This document shows positions 6,169-12,905 of a stretch of 15,379 nt of DNA, piece by piece. The position numbers and the translations under genes are program-made. The notes under the pieces were generated by a model that saw only the letters and a program-made list of their open reading frames with translations, was not told where the DNA came from and ran no database searches. The stretch comes from Ardenticatenaceae bacterium (GTDB lineage Bacteria > Chloroflexota > Anaerolineae > Promineifilales > Promineifilaceae): positions 1 through 15,379 of the forward strand of contig JACKBU010000050.1 in the NCBI GenBank assembly GCA_020634395.1. The letters are read 5' to 3'. The stretch's first letter is position 1, and each line of letters opens with the position of its first letter.

Positions 6169-6549
6169 ATGACTATAAAAACAATCTTGATTGTCGACGA
6201 TGAGAAACTGATGCGGGCCTTGTTGCGCCATTACTGCAAACAAAACGGCTTCGAAGTGGTCGAGGCCGAAAACGGAGAAGAGGCGTTGCACCGTCTCGGC
6301 GAAAAGCGTCCTGACCTGGTAATGATGGATGCCATGATGCCCGTCATGAACGGTCTGGTCCTTGCTCACAGAATAAGGCAGCACTTTGATGAGGATCAGC
6401 TGCCGATTTTATTCCTGACATCAGAAGCCGATGCCCAAACCCAAAAAGAAGCGTTGGCCGCCGGTGCCCAGGCATACCTGACGAAACCAGTCAGCCTGGG
6501 AGATCTGCTGAATAGCATCAAACAGTTAACAATGGGCCGTTCCCACTGA
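6169..6549 (+). CDS. Single-domain response regulator (CheY-like receiver)
   Basis: A 126-residue receiver domain with no output domain. The acidic pocket is D10-D11 (LIVDDE), the phosphate acceptor D54 (VMMDAMMPVMNG), the switch threonine T84 (LFLTS) and the conserved lysine K106 (YLTKPVS). All catalytic residues are intact, so it should accept phosphate from a histidine kinase and signal through protein contact. The start is supported by AGGA 5 bp upstream of ATG 6169. No kinase is nearby: the gene is an orphan, set between two pieces of a terminase-like gene on the other strand, which suggests it came to this place by rearrangement. The stop is followed at once by an AAACGGCCGTT palindrome. 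Confidence 0.93.
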   Translation: MTIKTILIVDDEKLMRALLRHYCKQNGFEVVEAENGEEALHRLGEKRPDLVMMDAMMPVMNGLVLAHRIRQHFDEDQLPILFLTSEADAQTQKEALAAGAQAYLTKPVSLGDLLNSIKQLTMGRSH

Positions 6550-6551
6550 GC

Positions 6552-7136
6552 TCACAAACGGCCGTTCCCCTCCCACATCATCTCAAAATCTCCACTCACT
6601 GGTTCCCCCAACCGCTCCCCCTCATACCCTTCCGGATACCACACATCGGCCGTCACGGCCGTTGGCTCAAGGGCTCCACCCTCACTCAACAACAACGGCA
6701 CGTGGCACACCACCCAGTCGCCGCCGGTCCGCATCCGCGCATACGTGTCATCGCGATGCCAGGCCGTGCCAATGACAATGCTGCGGCCGACGCGGCTCAT
6801 GCGCCGGCTGAGGAAGGACTTGTGAAACCAATCATGGACGATTTCCCGCTGGTGGGCCGTGCGCGTGTTCTCGTGGTCCAGGATGTCGTCGCCCACGGCC
6901 AGGCGCGCCCCGCTGCCGATGATATCGTCCTGCACGCCGATGGCGAAGAGCGTGGGGTGGATGCGGCCGGGCCGGGGCCGGCCGCCTTGCGGCGCCGCAC
7001 TCCACTCGCTGCGCGTCCAGGGCATGCCCACTGCCCGGGGAATCTCAGGTACCGGTCGGAAGCTAACGGCCGTTCGGTCATAAACAACCAGGCCTGTATC
7101 CCCTTCTAACCCCGGCAGCTTTGTTCCGCCCCTCAT
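6552..7136 (-). pseudogene. Truncated terminase large-subunit-like gene, nuclease part
   Basis: From ATG 7136 the minus strand encodes 194 residues. HPTLFAIGVQDDIIGSGARL, then AVGDDILDHENTRTAHQREI, VHDWFHKSFLSRRM and RSIVIGTAWHRDDTYARM fit the C-terminal nuclease half of phage terminase large subunits: PT..A.G..G.I.G, the DD motif, S/A..R....DWF...L..R, I.I.TRWH..D. The N-terminal ATPase domain with its Walker A motif is absent; its place is taken by the end of the HTH gene at 7144. The frame ends right after YPEGYEGERLGEP, short of the usual C-terminus, with an AACGGCCGTTTG palindrome forming the last codons and stop. It may be a remnant or a nuclease-only protein; remnant is more likely since a second fragment lies at 5975-6061. 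Confidence 0.6.
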
Positions 7137-7143
7137 GCGCCAA

Positions 7144-8562
7144 TCATGCCGGTTTACGGCCGTCTCCCGGCAAGCCGTACCAGAACCCCACGCCGCTCCC
7201 TGCCGCTCCACGTCCCGGCCAGTAGACCCACGTCTGCCCGCCATCGCGCACCCAGTCCCGCGCTGCCGCCGCCCCGTCGGGGTAGTAGCGCCGCTTCGCC
7301 GCTCTCCGGTCGTCCGCGCATCCCCCGCCACGGCCGTTCCCCGCGTCCCCTTGATGACACAGGCCTGCCAGGCGGCGGTTCAGGCGGCGCAACCGGTGCC
7401 CGGTAGGGTGGGGGCCGGCGTACCGATTGGGCAGCCGGCGCGCCGGCACTGTCTGCCCCGGACGGCCGTGCCGGCCGCGGTGGTCATGGAAGGTGAAGGC
7501 GGCCCGGCCATGCTGCCAGGCGTGCTCCTGCAAGGCCGCGCTCGCTGCAGTTGCGCCGCCCGCCGCGCCGCCGACGGCCAAGCAGGGCTGCACGCGTACC
7601 TTTGCCCGTTTCTCGTATGCCTGCTGCGTCCGCGGCGACGCCCCGCTCAGGTCACGCAGACTCTCCCGGCTGATGGGCGCGGCATCCTCCCCCCGGCTGC
7701 TGTGGAAGGCGGCGTACAGGTGAGCGCGCAGGCCGCCGATAGGCCCGAGCAAGACGGAGGTCGGCAGCTCCACTGCCCGTCCCGGCAGCCGCCGCAGTCC
7801 CAGTCCGGCGGCCACCTTTGCCTGCCCCCGCAGCCACACTTTGCCCGCCGCGTCCTGCCGCCAGAACAGCCCCTCGCCCCGGGCCAGCAGCTGGCGCAGG
7901 TAGCGTGGGGAGCAGAAGCAGGCCGGGCTGTTGGCCACGGTAAAAACAGCCCTCATCTTCGCCCGCGCCCACCAGCCACGGCCGTCCGGGTCATAGGCGC
8001 GCAGCAGCAGCCACAACCGTCCTTCGGCCACCCGCCCTTGCTGCAGCAGCGCCAGCCCCAGGGCCGGAGGCAGGGAGAGTGCGGCATGTGGCGTGGCGAG
8101 TGCGGAGTTGGGTATGGGCAATGAGAGCTGATTCTCTTCGCTTTCCAAGGCGGGAACGACCAGCGTCGCTTCCTCGTCGACTATGGACCGGTGACCGCCA
8201 ATCGACGGCTGCTCGCCGTTTTTCGCCGTTTGGCGCAGGTGACCCTGGCGTAGGTGGGTCGTGACGGCCATGCTTTCCCAGCCGAGGTGGGACGGCAGGC
8301 TGTCGATGAGAGTAGACAGCGGGTCGTCCGACGGACAAGGCACCGGTGCAGGGGCAGCATCGGCAGCATCCGGACACGCCACACCGGGCACGTCTGTCTC
8401 CGGCTGGTCCGGCGAGCCGGCGCGGCTGGCAGCCTCTACCGGCCCGGCGCGTCTCAACGCCCGGCGCAGCGCCAGCAGGCGTTCGTTGGCCGCCAGCAGG
8501 TCGGGAGAAGGGGAGGGGGAACCGTTTCGCATAGGACTACAGCACGAAAGACCGAAGGCCAT
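7144..8562 (-). CDS. Large HTH DNA-binding protein, candidate replication initiator or regulator of the element
   Basis: A 472-residue protein. Residues 1-160 are low-complexity and probably disordered. Residues about 165-290 form an ordered region: LGLALLQQGRVAEGRLWLLL, WWARAKMRAVFTVAN, SPRYLRQLLARGEGLFWRQ, KVWLRGQAKVAAGLGLRRLP. It resembles winged-helix DNA-binding units. A clear helix-turn-helix follows at about 297-319 (ISRESLRDLSGASPRTQQAY), of the type that reads pISR..L..LTG.S..TQ..YE. A basic LPNRYAGPHPTGHRLRRLNR segment is at 377-396 and a C-terminal YYPDGAAAARDW...VYWPGR at 426-451. The gene follows the small lipoprotein by 39 bp. Start choice is uncertain: ATG 8529 is an alternative and neither has a strong ribosome site. 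The iteron-like boxes at 8967-9115 are candidate binding sites. A replication role is inference. Confidence 0.6.
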   Translation of the reverse strand: MAFGLSCCSPMRNGSPSPSPDLLAANERLLALRRALRRAGPVEAASRAGSPDQPETDVPGVACPDAADAAPAPVPCPSDDPLSTLIDSLPSHLGWESMAVTTHLRQGHLRQTAKNGEQPSIGGHRSIVDEEATLVVPALESEENQLSLPIPNSALATPHAALSLPPALGLALLQQGRVAEGRLWLLLRAYDPDGRGWWARAKMRAVFTVANSPACFCSPRYLRQLLARGEGLFWRQDAAGKVWLRGQAKVAAGLGLRRLPGRAVELPTSVLLGPIGGLRAHLYAAFHSSRGEDAAPISRESLRDLSGASPRTQQAYEKRAKVRVQPCLAVGGAAGGATAASAALQEHAWQHGRAAFTFHDHRGRHGRPGQTVPARRLPNRYAGPHPTGHRLRRLNRRLAGLCHQGDAGNGRGGGCADDRRAAKRRYYPDGAAAARDWVRDGGQTWVYWPGRGAAGSGVGFWYGLPGDGRKPA

Positions 8563-8601
8563 ATGCGGTTTGCGACTGCCAGGCCCCCGGAGCAGCCGCG
8601 C

Positions 8602-8943
8602 TCATCGCCACCGATTCCTGTCGCCGGGAGGGAACAGCAGCCAGGCCAGCAGGGACAGCAGCAGAACCGCGCCCCGGGTGCTGACAAAAAAGCCGGCCAC
8701 AATCTCGGCCACGTGGTCGCTCGTCGTCGGCTCCGTTTGCGGCGGCACGAGCGTTGGGGGAGCTGGTTTCGGCGATTCAGGCGCCTGCTCAATGATCATC
8801 GCCGCAGCGCCATGTTCGCTGGCAGCGATGTAGACGTCCCCGCAGCCGGAAAACGCCACAAGCAAGACGAACAGACAGACCAGTCGAATGACGGTAGATC
8901 TCCAGGGAAAACAAAGCTGAGTTGACAAATGGCTGGGTTTCAT
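8602..8943 (-). CDS. Small lipoprotein with a C-terminal membrane helix
   Basis: A 113-residue protein with an N-terminal signal (IRLVCLFVLLVAFSGC, residues 19-34) ending in the lipobox FSGC, so Cys34 is the probable lipid-modified residue. A Pro/Thr-rich linker follows (about 52-73), then a hydrophobic helix at about 83-105 (VAGFFVSTRGAVLLLSLLAW). The start at 8943 is supported by GGAGG 9 bp upstream. A lipid anchor plus a transmembrane helix repeats, in miniature, the topology of the ATPase encoded upstream at 9428-11398, so the two may share a membrane complex. No family recognised. It begins the transcription unit running into the HTH gene, just downstream of the iteron-like cluster. Confidence 0.65.
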   Translation of the reverse strand: MKPSHLSTQLCFPWRSTVIRLVCLFVLLVAFSGCGDVYIAASEHGAAAMIIEQAPESPKPAPPTLVPPQTEPTTSDHVAEIVAGFFVSTRGAVLLLSLLAWLLFPPGDRNRWR

Positions 8944-8966
8944 CAGATGTCCTCCACAAGACGATT

Positions 8967-9115
8967 CACGACTACGACAACAAAAAGAAAAATGGCCGGT
9001 TTACGACAGGTTGTCGCAGCTTGTCGTACCTGTCGTAACTTACGACCAGAGGTCGTAGCCTACGTTCCGGGGGCATAGGTGGGGAAATCCACGACAAATG
9101 ACGACAGTTACGACA
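8967..9115. repeat. Iteron-like cluster of ACGAC/GTCGT boxes
   Basis: About eleven copies of (T)ACGAC(A) or its complement lie within 150 bp. The perfect inverted repeats are TACGACAGGT/ACCTGTCGTA (9002-9011 and 9028-9037) and TACGACC-AGA-GGTCGTA (9041-9057). TGTCG recurs at 9012, 9022 and 9031, and ACGACA at 9091, 9101 and 9110. In both sets the spacing is 10 then 9 bp, one helical turn. This is how origins with iterons, or cooperative operators, are built. It lies in the control region of the lipoprotein/HTH unit. Confidence 0.7.
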
Positions 9116-9145
9116 CAGGAAAACGGAAGTCTGCAAGCCGCCTAA

Positions 9146-9350
9146 ACGGCCGTTTCTCAAGCGGGCCAAACGGCCGTTCCTGCGGTTTGACTCGCAAAGA
9201 ACTGCGCCTATTGACCCTGACACTCACGGCAGTCTAAAAGTCGGTCAAACGGCCGTCACCCTCACCTAGATAAACGGCCGTTCCTGCTGTTGGACTAATA
9301 GAGAACCTCGCCTGTTGGCCCGACGCACACGGCCATCGGCAAACTAATCA
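9146..9350. repeat. Palindrome-bearing imperfect tandem repeat
   Basis: Four ACGGCCGT palindromes lie in this non-coding stretch (9146, 9170, 9249, 9274). The segment starting AAACGGCCGTTCCTGC at 9168 is repeated in diverged form from 9272, a period of 104 bp, with shared blocks GGACT/TGACT, AGAAC, CGCCT and CACGGC. No gene on either strand is convincing in 8944-9427. Confidence 0.55.
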
Positions 9351-9359
9351 AACAGAAGT

Positions 9360-9427
9360 CCCCTCACCCTGTCACCTTGTCACCCCCTCACCCCCACACC
9401 CCTACACCCGCTCACCCCTACACCCCC
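9360..9427 (-). repeat. G-rich tract with G-quadruplex potential just after the ATPase stop codon
   Basis: On the minus (coding) strand the ATPase TGA is followed by repeated G runs of 3-5 separated by TGTA, TGAGC, TGT and TGA: at least seven runs in 68 bp. This meets the usual G3+N1-7 rule for an intramolecular quadruplex in DNA or in the mRNA's 3' end. It also looks like a decayed GGGGTGW microsatellite. It could act as a 3' end stabiliser or transcription barrier. Confidence 0.6.
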
Positions 9428-11398
9428 TCATCCCAACACCTCCCGCACAAACCACCGCGCCGCCTCATCTCCCTGCTCCGCCAGCCAGCGGATAGCCGCC
9501 TCCGCCTCGCGGATGGCGCGGCCGGGCGGGTTCACCCGGTCGCCCAGTTCCCCTTTGGCCTCGCTCAGGGCGCGGCCGGCGGCGGTGATGTTGCGGAAGT
9601 GGGCGATTTGCCCTTGCAGCAGGCGGGCGTCCTGCTCGACGCGCGACGGCCCGCCGGTCGCCCGGTCGGCAGAGGGCAGCAGGTCGGCCATGGCCCCCTG
9701 GCCCTCGATGATGACCGGCGGCTGGAGCAGCGGCGGCAAGGTCGATTGGCGCACCTGCGGGGCGCGCGTCTGGACAAACTGCCGGATGTCGGCCGAAGAG
9801 GGGAAGAAGCTAACACAGCGGTGGATTTCGCCGCCGAGATTGGCCAGATACTGTCCGGTCGGCAGGCCGACGCTGCCCTGCGGGTAACCGTTGCGGCTGC
9901 TGACGCCCAGGAATTTGCGGCTGCCGTCGGCGATGCGCATGCGAAAGGCGATGGCCAGACATTGGCGGCGCAAGGCCATGCCGTAGTCGCCCAGAAGCGC
10001 GCCGGTCGGGTCGGTTAAGGAGAGCAGCAGGTGGATGCCGTGTTTGCGGTTCTTGGAGGCAATCCGGTTGGCGGCGTACCAGAGGCGGTAGACGCGGTGA
10101 TCTATCTCCTCAATCGCCGTGCGCTTTTCGGCTTGCGAAGCGAACTGGCGCGAGGCGCGGATGGCCTGCTTAACCTCGTCGGCGGCCAGGATGAGGGCCA
10201 GGAACTCGTCGACGACGATGAGCAGTTCGCCGCTCTCGCCCGCTTCCGGCGGCAGGTCGCGCCAGGTGTTGGCGTTCCAGGCGGCCAGAACGTGGTCGCG
10301 GCGCAGCGATTCGCGCACGGTGGCATCGAGGAAGTCGGCCAGCGGGGCGATGAGGTCGCGCTCTTCGGCCGGGGGGAAGAAGGTGATGTTGGGCACGGTC
10401 AGTAAATCGGCGAAGTCGCTGCCCGCGCCGTTGACGACGATGACGTTGGCCCCGGCCGCCCACAGGCCGAGCATGGTGGGGATGAGGCCGCTGCGCGTCT
10501 TGCCGCTGCCGCTGGTCCCGGCGACCAGGATGTGGGGTTCCTGGTTGCGGTCAACCAACAGCGGGCGGCGCGGGCCGCTGATGATGGCCCCCAGGGGAAG
10601 CTGGCTGGCGTGCTGCCAGCGGACGAAACTGTCCCAACGGGCGGGCGGCACGTCGGTGAAATGGCCTTCTTCGACGTCGTCGTCGGCCGAGGCGGCGGGT
10701 TGGTCGAGGATGGTGGCGCGGGCGGGCAGAAGCTGCCAGCCGTTGGGGCCTTTGAGCATCGGGAGCTGGTTGGGGGTGACGGGCATCTGGTAGAGCGGCG
10801 GCCGGCGGGCGTCCATGAAGCGGGTGAAAAGCAGGCTGCCGGCGCCGGCCAGAAGCAGCAGGGTGAGTGCGCCGAGCAGGTAGGGGAGGACGTTGTTCCA
10901 GAAGCGGCGCATGTCGTTTTCCAGCTGCAGCCGCTCCAGTTCGCGGGCCTGGGCGGTGGCGCGCACGGCCGCTTCCTGTGCGACCAGCGCGGCGTTGTGC
11001 TGCACGTCGAGCGCCTCGCGCTGGAGGGCAATGGCCGTGGCCGTGCCGCTAACCTGGTTGGCCACGGCCGTGGCGGTGGCCATGCCCGCCAGTTCAAGGT
11101 CGCGCTGGCGCACGTCCTGGGCGTCGCGGGTGACGAGCATGGCCCCCATCGTGGCGTTGGCGACCTCTTGCGCCTGGGCAGTGGCCACCTGCGCCTGCCG
11201 CGTGCCGGACAGATGGGCCTCAAACGCCTGGACGGTGGCGGCCTGCAAGGTGGCCGCCGAGTCGCTGACCATGCGCGCGCCGGTAGTGCCGTAGGCGGCT
11301 GGGTTGGCGCCGCTGCCACCAGAAGGCGGCGTGGCGCAGGCGGAGAGGGCAGCGAGCAGGGCCAGCATAACGAACAGGGGGCGGTAGATGTTTACCAT
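9428..11398 (-). CDS. Lipoprotein-tethered FtsK/TraB-like DNA translocase ATPase
   Basis: A 656-residue protein of unusual build. Residues 1-21 are a lipoprotein signal (MLALLAALSAC, lipobox LSAC, Cys21). Residues about 45-165 are Ala/Gln/Thr-rich and helical, probably an extracytoplasmic coiled coil. A membrane helix lies at about 170-192 (VLPYLLGALTLLLLAGAGSL). The cytoplasmic motor has Walker A GTSGSGKT (294-301), Walker B LLIVVDEF (392-399) and a sensor-like HLLLSLTDPTG (456-466), all typical of FtsK/SpoIIIE/TraB translocases that pump double-stranded DNA at membranes. The C-terminal 100 residues are helical. ATG 11398 has GAGG upstream and overlaps the previous gene's stop by 7 bp, so the two are translationally coupled. 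DNA transfer or partition of the element is the likely role. No FtsK gamma domain is seen. Confidence 0.85.
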   Translation of the reverse strand: MVNIYRPLFVMLALLAALSACATPPSGGSGANPAAYGTTGARMVSDSAATLQAATVQAFEAHLSGTRQAQVATAQAQEVANATMGAMLVTRDAQDVRQRDLELAGMATATAVANQVSGTATAIALQREALDVQHNAALVAQEAAVRATAQARELERLQLENDMRRFWNNVLPYLLGALTLLLLAGAGSLLFTRFMDARRPPLYQMPVTPNQLPMLKGPNGWQLLPARATILDQPAASADDDVEEGHFTDVPPARWDSFVRWQHASQLPLGAIISGPRRPLLVDRNQEPHILVAGTSGSGKTRSGLIPTMLGLWAAGANVIVVNGAGSDFADLLTVPNITFFPPAEERDLIAPLADFLDATVRESLRRDHVLAAWNANTWRDLPPEAGESGELLIVVDEFLALILAADEVKQAIRASRQFASQAEKRTAIEEIDHRVYRLWYAANRIASKNRKHGIHLLLSLTDPTGALLGDYGMALRRQCLAIAFRMRIADGSRKFLGVSSRNGYPQGSVGLPTGQYLANLGGEIHRCVSFFPSSADIRQFVQTRAPQVRQSTLPPLLQPPVIIEGQGAMADLLPSADRATGGPSRVEQDARLLQGQIAHFRNITAAGRALSEAKGELGDRVNPPGRAIREAEAAIRWLAEQGDEAARWFVREVLG

Positions 11399-11853
11399 TC
11401 GGTGTCCTCGGTGGCAGATGGGGATGAATCGGGCGGCGGCAGTTGTGGCGGGCCGTAGCCGTAGGTGGGCGGCAGGATGATGGGACGGCCGCTGCTGGCT
11501 GAGTCGTCAGCAGGGTAGGGGGCGCGACGGCCGTGGCCGCGCCCGCGTCGTTTGACCTGCCGCAGCAGGCTGTTGGTCTGCTTGAGGAAGGGCGTGCCGA
11601 CCACCATGCCAAAAAGCAGGATGATGACGATGAGAAAGAAGATGAAGGGCCAGAGGGGGCGCGACGGCCGTTCCAGCGCGCGCAGTTGCTGCAGTTCGTC
11701 GAGGGTGTCGGTATGGCGGTACTCGCGGATGAGAGCAGGCGCTTGTTCGACGACGGCCGGGGCCGTTTCGCGCACGGCCGTGGACAGGGCCAGGAAGGCC
11801 AGAGCGCAGGCCAGAAAAGCGGCAACGGTCAATAAAGAGATGAGTTTGCTCAT
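11392..11853 (-). CDS. Two-helix membrane protein coupled to the translocase
   Basis: A 153-residue protein with an N-terminal hydrophobic segment (about residues 4-25) and a second at about 67-89 (PLWPFIFFLIVIILLFGMVV), then a basic stretch (KRRGRGHGRR, about 101-110) and a Pro/Tyr/Ser-rich tail. The basic residues after the second helix suggest a cytoplasmic C-terminus. GGAGG lies 4-5 bp before ATG 11853. Its stop codon lies inside the start region of the FtsK-like gene, which argues that the two products act together, for example as an assembly or anchor partner. Not a family I recognise. Two ACGGCCGT palindromes lie within the gene (11527, 11664), plus a third at 11774. Confidence 0.7.
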   Translation of the reverse strand: MSKLISLLTVAAFLACALAFLALSTAVRETAPAVVEQAPALIREYRHTDTLDELQQLRALERPSRPLWPFIFFLIVIILLFGMVVGTPFLKQTNSLLRQVKRRGRGHGRRAPYPADDSASSGRPIILPPTYGYGPPQLPPPDSSPSATEDTEW

Positions 11854-11938
11854 AGGGCCTCCAGGTGAGAACGGAACATACCGGGCAGGTTGCAGAGACG
11901 GCTATGGTTGCTTTTTAACATCCTGGCGCTGCCTCTCC

Positions 11939-12301
11939 TCATGGTTTGGGCGGCGAGTCAGAAGGTGCCGGCGTGGTGGTCTCATGGGGTTCTTCCATGA
12001 AGGTCGGGTCAGTTAAGGGGCGCCAGCGCTCCCACAAGGCCGCTTCTTCAGGGTAAAAAAAGGGCCGTTCGCCGCTGGCGTCGATCTGGGGCTGCAGAAT
12101 AACGTTAATGTGCACCTGGCCATCGGGGGTCAGATACCAGTCGTGGCCCGTGACCTGGTAGCCCAGCGTGTCCAGATACACCAGATCGCCGGGAGAGGGC
12201 AGCGTCGGCAAATAGGCGGCACACAGGCGGCGGATGGTGTAGCCATTCACGAAGGTGACAAAAATGGCCGCCGGTGGGGCGGCGGAGTCGTTGTGGTTCA
12301 T
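11939..12301 (-). CDS. Hypothetical small protein of the element
   Basis: A 120-residue acidic protein without signal peptide or membrane helix. It contains FVTFVNGYTIRRLCAAYLP, VYLDTLGYQVTGHDWYLT, HINVILQPQIDA and a Pro/Thr-rich C-terminal tail; the pattern suggests one small alpha/beta domain. The start at 12301 is supported by AAAGGA about 9 bp upstream. It lies 85 bp before the two-helix membrane protein and about 100 bp after the preceding small gene, so it is probably in one operon with the FtsK-like ATPase. No family recognised. Confidence 0.65.
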   Translation of the reverse strand: MNHNDSAAPPAAIFVTFVNGYTIRRLCAAYLPTLPSPGDLVYLDTLGYQVTGHDWYLTPDGQVHINVILQPQIDASGERPFFYPEEAALWERWRPLTDPTFMEEPHETTTPAPSDSPPKP

Positions 12302-12397
12302 GGTTCTGTTTCCTTTGTCGGGATGACCGGGGTATGGCCGACCCGAGGAGCAGGGCTGTCCTGCTCAATCGGGACCATGCCGGCCGATCCCCGCCGG

Positions 12398-12721
12398 TTA
12401 GCCGGGGTAAACGGCCGTCCAGTCCAGCCCGGCGCCTGTGGCCGGCCGAGCCGGGACGGTGACCACCAGACCGTAATGCAGCAAATGGACCAGGACCCAG
12501 GCCAGGTAGCCCTGGTTCTGCTCCGGGTAGGGGCTGTTTTCGGGGCATTCGGCCGCGTACCGCTCGCAGGCGACCAGAAGCCCGGCCAAGGTCAAGGGAG
12601 TCGCCGGCGACATGACGCGGCCGATGAGGCCGCCATGGATGTGCCAGAAGGCACTGGCTTCCGGGGAGAAATACCGCCAACGGCCGTTTTCCGGAAGGGT
12701 TAGGAGAAAGCGAGTTGTCAT
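12398..12721 (-). CDS. Small helical protein, paralogue of the 12906-13259 product
   Basis: A 107-residue product. I chose ATG 12721 because GGAGG sits 7 bp upstream; the frame stays open further 5' but that part has no ribosome site and is not protein-like. It shares FSPEA-x2-FW-x2-HG-x-LI, P-x-TPL-x-L, ENP/ENS, Y-x-AWVL-x2-L and YGL with the protein encoded next upstream, over about 75 residues. The pair are tandem duplicates within the operon. The composition (amphipathic helices, conserved Trp and His) suggests a soluble binding protein; function unknown. Its last codons overlap an ACGGCCGT palindrome (12411). Confidence 0.7.
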   Translation of the reverse strand: MTTRFLLTLPENGRWRYFSPEASAFWHIHGGLIGRVMSPATPLTLAGLLVACERYAAECPENSPYPEQNQGYLAWVLVHLLHYGLVVTVPARPATGAGLDWTAVYPG

Positions 12722-12905
12722 CGAATGACCTCCATTAGCTGAAAGCGAGAAGTGAGGAGAATCTTCGTCGTGGTTGGCTCCGGCCAGTTCGTACCAGCAG
12801 AGGACGTTTTTCGCCGCTGACGGGTAACCCAAATTCCTTCGCATAGTACAACGTCTTATACCCCGATTAACAAGCCAATCCCCGATGAACAGATTCACGG
12901 CCGTT

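Noticed and set aside
5955..6203. An 82-residue plus-strand protein before the response regulator
   Set aside because: Its first half is antisense to the terminase fragment and it overlaps the receiver gene start in another frame; no ribosome site or domain.
6552..7136. Evidence for an integrated phage
   Set aside because: Only terminase-like fragments are present; no portal, capsid, tail or integrase gene in the window.
7135..8925. Long plus-strand open frames opposite the HTH and lipoprotein genes
   Set aside because: Arg/Pro/Ala-rich translations without domains, typical antisense shadows in high-GC DNA; the minus strand has the HTH motif, lipobox and ribosome site.
8967..9115. CRISPR array
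   Set aside because: Boxes are 5-7 bp with 9-10 bp period and both orientations; no long repeats with unique spacers and no cas genes.
8972..9223. An 83-residue minus-strand frame in the repeat region
   Set aside because: It is composed of the ACGAC box array and palindromes read through; not protein-like and no start signal.
10399..11458. Other long frames on both strands across the translocase gene
   Set aside because: The Walker A and B motifs and membrane features are all in the 9428-11398 minus frame; the others are low-complexity Ala/Arg/Pro or Gly-rich readings.
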